From: Kitasatospora albolonga | Lineage (GTDB): Bacteria; Actinomycetota; Actinomycetes; Streptomycetales; Streptomycetaceae | NCBI GenBank assembly: GCA_002082585.1 | Contig: CP020563.1 | Coordinates: 1,110,001-1,174,000 of the forward strand | DNA length: 64,000 nt | Direction: 5' to 3' | Shown: piece after piece, positions 62,322-64,000 of the stretch | Position numbering within the stretch: position 1 is the stretch's first letter | How the letters are laid out: every line of letters starts with the position of its first letter | The notes under the pieces: generated by a model | Databases searched by the model: none | What the model saw: only the letters and a program-made list of their open reading frames with translations | What the model was told of the DNA's origin: nothing | Program-made: the position numbers and the translations under genes

Positions 62322-63866
62322 GTGACCGACGCACACACCACCGGCACCCACGGCAGCGGGCCGTTCATCGCGGCCATCGACCAGGGCACCACCTCCAGCC
62401 GCTGCATCGTCTTCGACAAGGACGGCCGGATCGTCTCCGTCGACCAGAAGGAGCACGAGCAGATCTTCCCGAAGCCCGGCTGGGTCGAGCACGACGCCAC
62501 CGAGATCTGGGAGAACGTGCAGGAGGTCGTCGCCGGGGCCATCGTCAAGGCCGGCATCACCTCCGCCGACGTCAAGGCGATCGGCATCACCAACCAGCGC
62601 GAGACCACCCTGCTCTGGGACAAGAACACCGGTGAGCCGGTCCACAACGCACTGGTCTGGCAGGACACCCGCACCGACGCGCTCTGCAAGGAGCTCGGCC
62701 GCAACGTGGGCCAGGACCGCTTCCGCCGCGAGACCGGGCTGCCGCTCGCCTCGTACTTCGCCGGGCCCAAGGTCCGCTGGCTGCTCGACAACGTCGAGGG
62801 GCTGCGCGAGCGCGCCGAGGCGGGCGACATCCTCTTCGGCACCATGGACTCCTGGGTCATCTGGAACCTGACCGGCGGCACCGACGGCGGCGTCCACGTC
62901 ACCGACGTCACCAACGCCTCGCGCACCCTCCTGATGAACCTGCACACGATGACGTGGGACGAGAAGATCCTCCACTCCATCGGCATCCCGGCCGCGGTCC
63001 TCCCCGAGATCCGCTCCTCCGCCGAGGTGTACGGCAACGCCAAGGGCGGCATCCTCGACGGCGTGCCCGTCGCCTCCGCGCTCGGCGACCAGCAGGCGGC
63101 CCTGTTCGGCCAGACCTGTTTCGCCGAGGGCGAGGCCAAGTCCACGTACGGCACCGGCACCTTCATGCTGATGAACACCGGTGGCACCCCGGTGAACTCG
63201 TACAACGGGCTGCTCACCACCGTCGGCTACCAGATCGGCGACAAGCCCCCGGTGTACGCCCTGGAGGGCTCCATCGCGGTCACCGGTTCGCTGGTGCAGT
63301 GGATGCGCGACCAGATGGGCCTGATCAAGTCCGCCGCCGAGATCGAGACGCTGGCCTCCTCGGTCGAGGACAACGGCGGCGCCTACTTCGTGCCCGCCTT
63401 CTCCGGACTGTTCGCCCCCTACTGGCGTCCCGACGCCCGGGGTGTGATCGCCGGACTGACCCGTTACGTCACCAAGGCGCACATCGCCCGTGCCGTCCTG
63501 GAGGCCACCGCCTGGCAGACCCGCGAGATCAGCGACGCCATGACGAAGGACTCCGGCGTCGAGCTGACCGCGCTCAAGGTCGACGGCGGCATGACGTCCA
63601 ACAACCTGCTGATGCAGACGCTCGCCGACTTCCTGGACGCGCCCGTGGTGCGCCCCATGGTCGCCGAGACCACCTGCCTCGGCGCCGCCTACGCCGCCGG
63701 TCTCGCCGTCGGCTTCTGGCCGGACACCGACGCGCTGCGCGCCAACTGGCGCCGGGCCGCCGAGTGGACCCCCCGCATGGACGCGGACACCCGTGCCCGC
63801 GAGTACAAGAGCTGGCTCAAGGCCGTCGAACGGACCATGGGCTGGATCGAGGACGAAGAAAGCTGA
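62322..63866 (+). CDS. glpK: Glycerol kinase
   Basis: This 514-residue FGGY-family kinase begins [21 protein letters not shown] (phosphate loop). It has [34 protein letters not shown] (substrate Arg/Glu), [62 protein letters not shown] and [13 protein letters not shown]. It phosphorylates glycerol at C3 with ATP. The GTG at 62322 fits the family start. glpD begins 15 bases after its stop. Confidence 0.96.
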   Translation: MTDAHTTGTHGSGPFIAAIDQGTTSSRCIVFDKDGRIVSVDQKEHEQIFPKPGWVEHDATEIWENVQEVVAGAIVKAGITSADVKAIGITNQRETTLLWDKNTGEPVHNALVWQDTRTDALCKELGRNVGQDRFRRETGLPLASYFAGPKVRWLLDNVEGLRERAEAGDILFGTMDSWVIWNLTGGTDGGVHVTDVTNASRTLLMNLHTMTWDEKILHSIGIPAAVLPEIRSSAEVYGNAKGGILDGVPVASALGDQQAALFGQTCFAEGEAKSTYGTGTFMLMNTGGTPVNSYNGLLTTVGYQIGDKPPVYALEGSIAVTGSLVQWMRDQMGLIKSAAEIETLASSVEDNGGAYFVPAFSGLFAPYWRPDARGVIAGLTRYVTKAHIARAVLEATAWQTREISDAMTKDSGVELTALKVDGGMTSNNLLMQTLADFLDAPVVRPMVAETTCLGAAYAAGLAVGFWPDTDALRANWRRAAEWTPRMDADTRAREYKSWLKAVERTMGWIEDEES

Positions 63867-63881
63867 CGAGGAGCATTCACC

Positions 63882-64000
63882 ATGACCACCCTGCAGAGCG
63901 TTCCCGCCCTCGGAACGCACCCGGCCTCCGGCTCCCTGCCGAGCCGCGCCGAAACCCGGGAGCAGCTGTCCCGGGCGACGTACGACCTCCTGGTCATCGG
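63882..64000 (+). CDS. glpD: Glycerol-3-phosphate dehydrogenase, N-terminal part
   Basis: About 39 residues are seen before the window ends: MTTLQSVPALGTHPASGSLP, then RAETREQLSRATYDLLVIG, where LLVIG is the first strand of the FAD-binding fold. Preceded by GAGGAG (63868-63873). The position after glpK and the start sequence identify the FAD-linked enzyme that oxidises glycerol-3-phosphate to dihydroxyacetone phosphate. Partial at the right edge. Confidence 0.88.
   Translation, partial: MTTLQSVPALGTHPASGSLPSRAETREQLSRATYDLLVI

Overview
This window reads as a chromosomal segment of a Streptomyces. The base composition is very GC-rich with G/C at most third codon positions, GTG starts are frequent, iron-box and GylR-type regulatory sites are present, and gene order matches the conserved actinobacterial proteasome/pafABC/tatAC/helY and gylR-glpF-glpK-glpD neighbourhoods. 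I see no tRNA, rRNA, CRISPR array, insertion sequence or prophage gene. It looks like core chromosome with operons in both directions.

Layout. 1-4.7 kb: the start of an SseB-like gene, a divergent TetR regulator / EamA exporter pair with two tandem operators, and a mycosin-like subtilase coupled to a proline-rich membrane protein whose frame is broken at a seven-C run. 4.9-10.5 kb: a PLP-dependent amino acid aldolase/deaminase, a DUF2510 protein, a LysR/TDT-transporter divergent pair, a BtuF-like metal-receptor fold protein and a cupin-XRE regulator. 10.7-13.7 kb: a glycine betaine ABC transporter (ATPase plus fused permease/binding protein). 14-18.4 kb: a 5'-3' exonuclease, a siderophore-interacting protein behind an iron box, a MerR regulator and two membrane proteins.

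18.4-28.9 kb is the most interesting region. It holds an ECF sigma factor of SigK type, its zinc anti-sigma factor RskA, a photolyase, and a converging operon of FAD oxidoreductase, DUF1365 protein, two cyclopropane/methyl fatty acid synthase-like methyltransferases and a DUF1295 reductase. An MPT83-like fasciclin lipoprotein and an SPW membrane protein follow. The gene set matches the Mycobacterium tuberculosis sigK locus (Rv0444c-Rv0449c, regulon MPT70/MPT83). Three copies of one promoter, CCAATCC-N16-CGAAT, stand before sigK, before the FAD operon, and divergently toward the fasciclin gene. This suggests a self-contained autoregulated SigK regulon for envelope lipid remodelling and photo-repair.

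29-49 kb is the Pup-proteasome super-locus: helY, a lipid kinase, tatC, tatA, pafC, pafB, two FKBP isomerases, pafA, a LacI/MFS divergent pair, then prcA, prcB, pup, dop and arc, all except lacI on the minus strand. Arc unfolds pupylated substrates, PafA attaches Pup, Dop deamidates and removes it, PrcBA degrades, and PafBC controls a DNA-damage response. Two stacked hairpins separate pup from prcBA.

48.8-64 kb: ferredoxin, a small secreted protein, tRNA m1A methyltransferase, a CBS-domain site-2 protease, a RecB-type Fe-S nuclease, a NarL-type response regulator, a peptide-binding lipoprotein, a HAD phosphatase, cobalamin-dependent methionine synthase, and the glycerol regulon gylR-glpF-glpK-glpD (the last cut by the window end). 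Many 3' ends carry strong perfect hairpins, annotated here as terminators.
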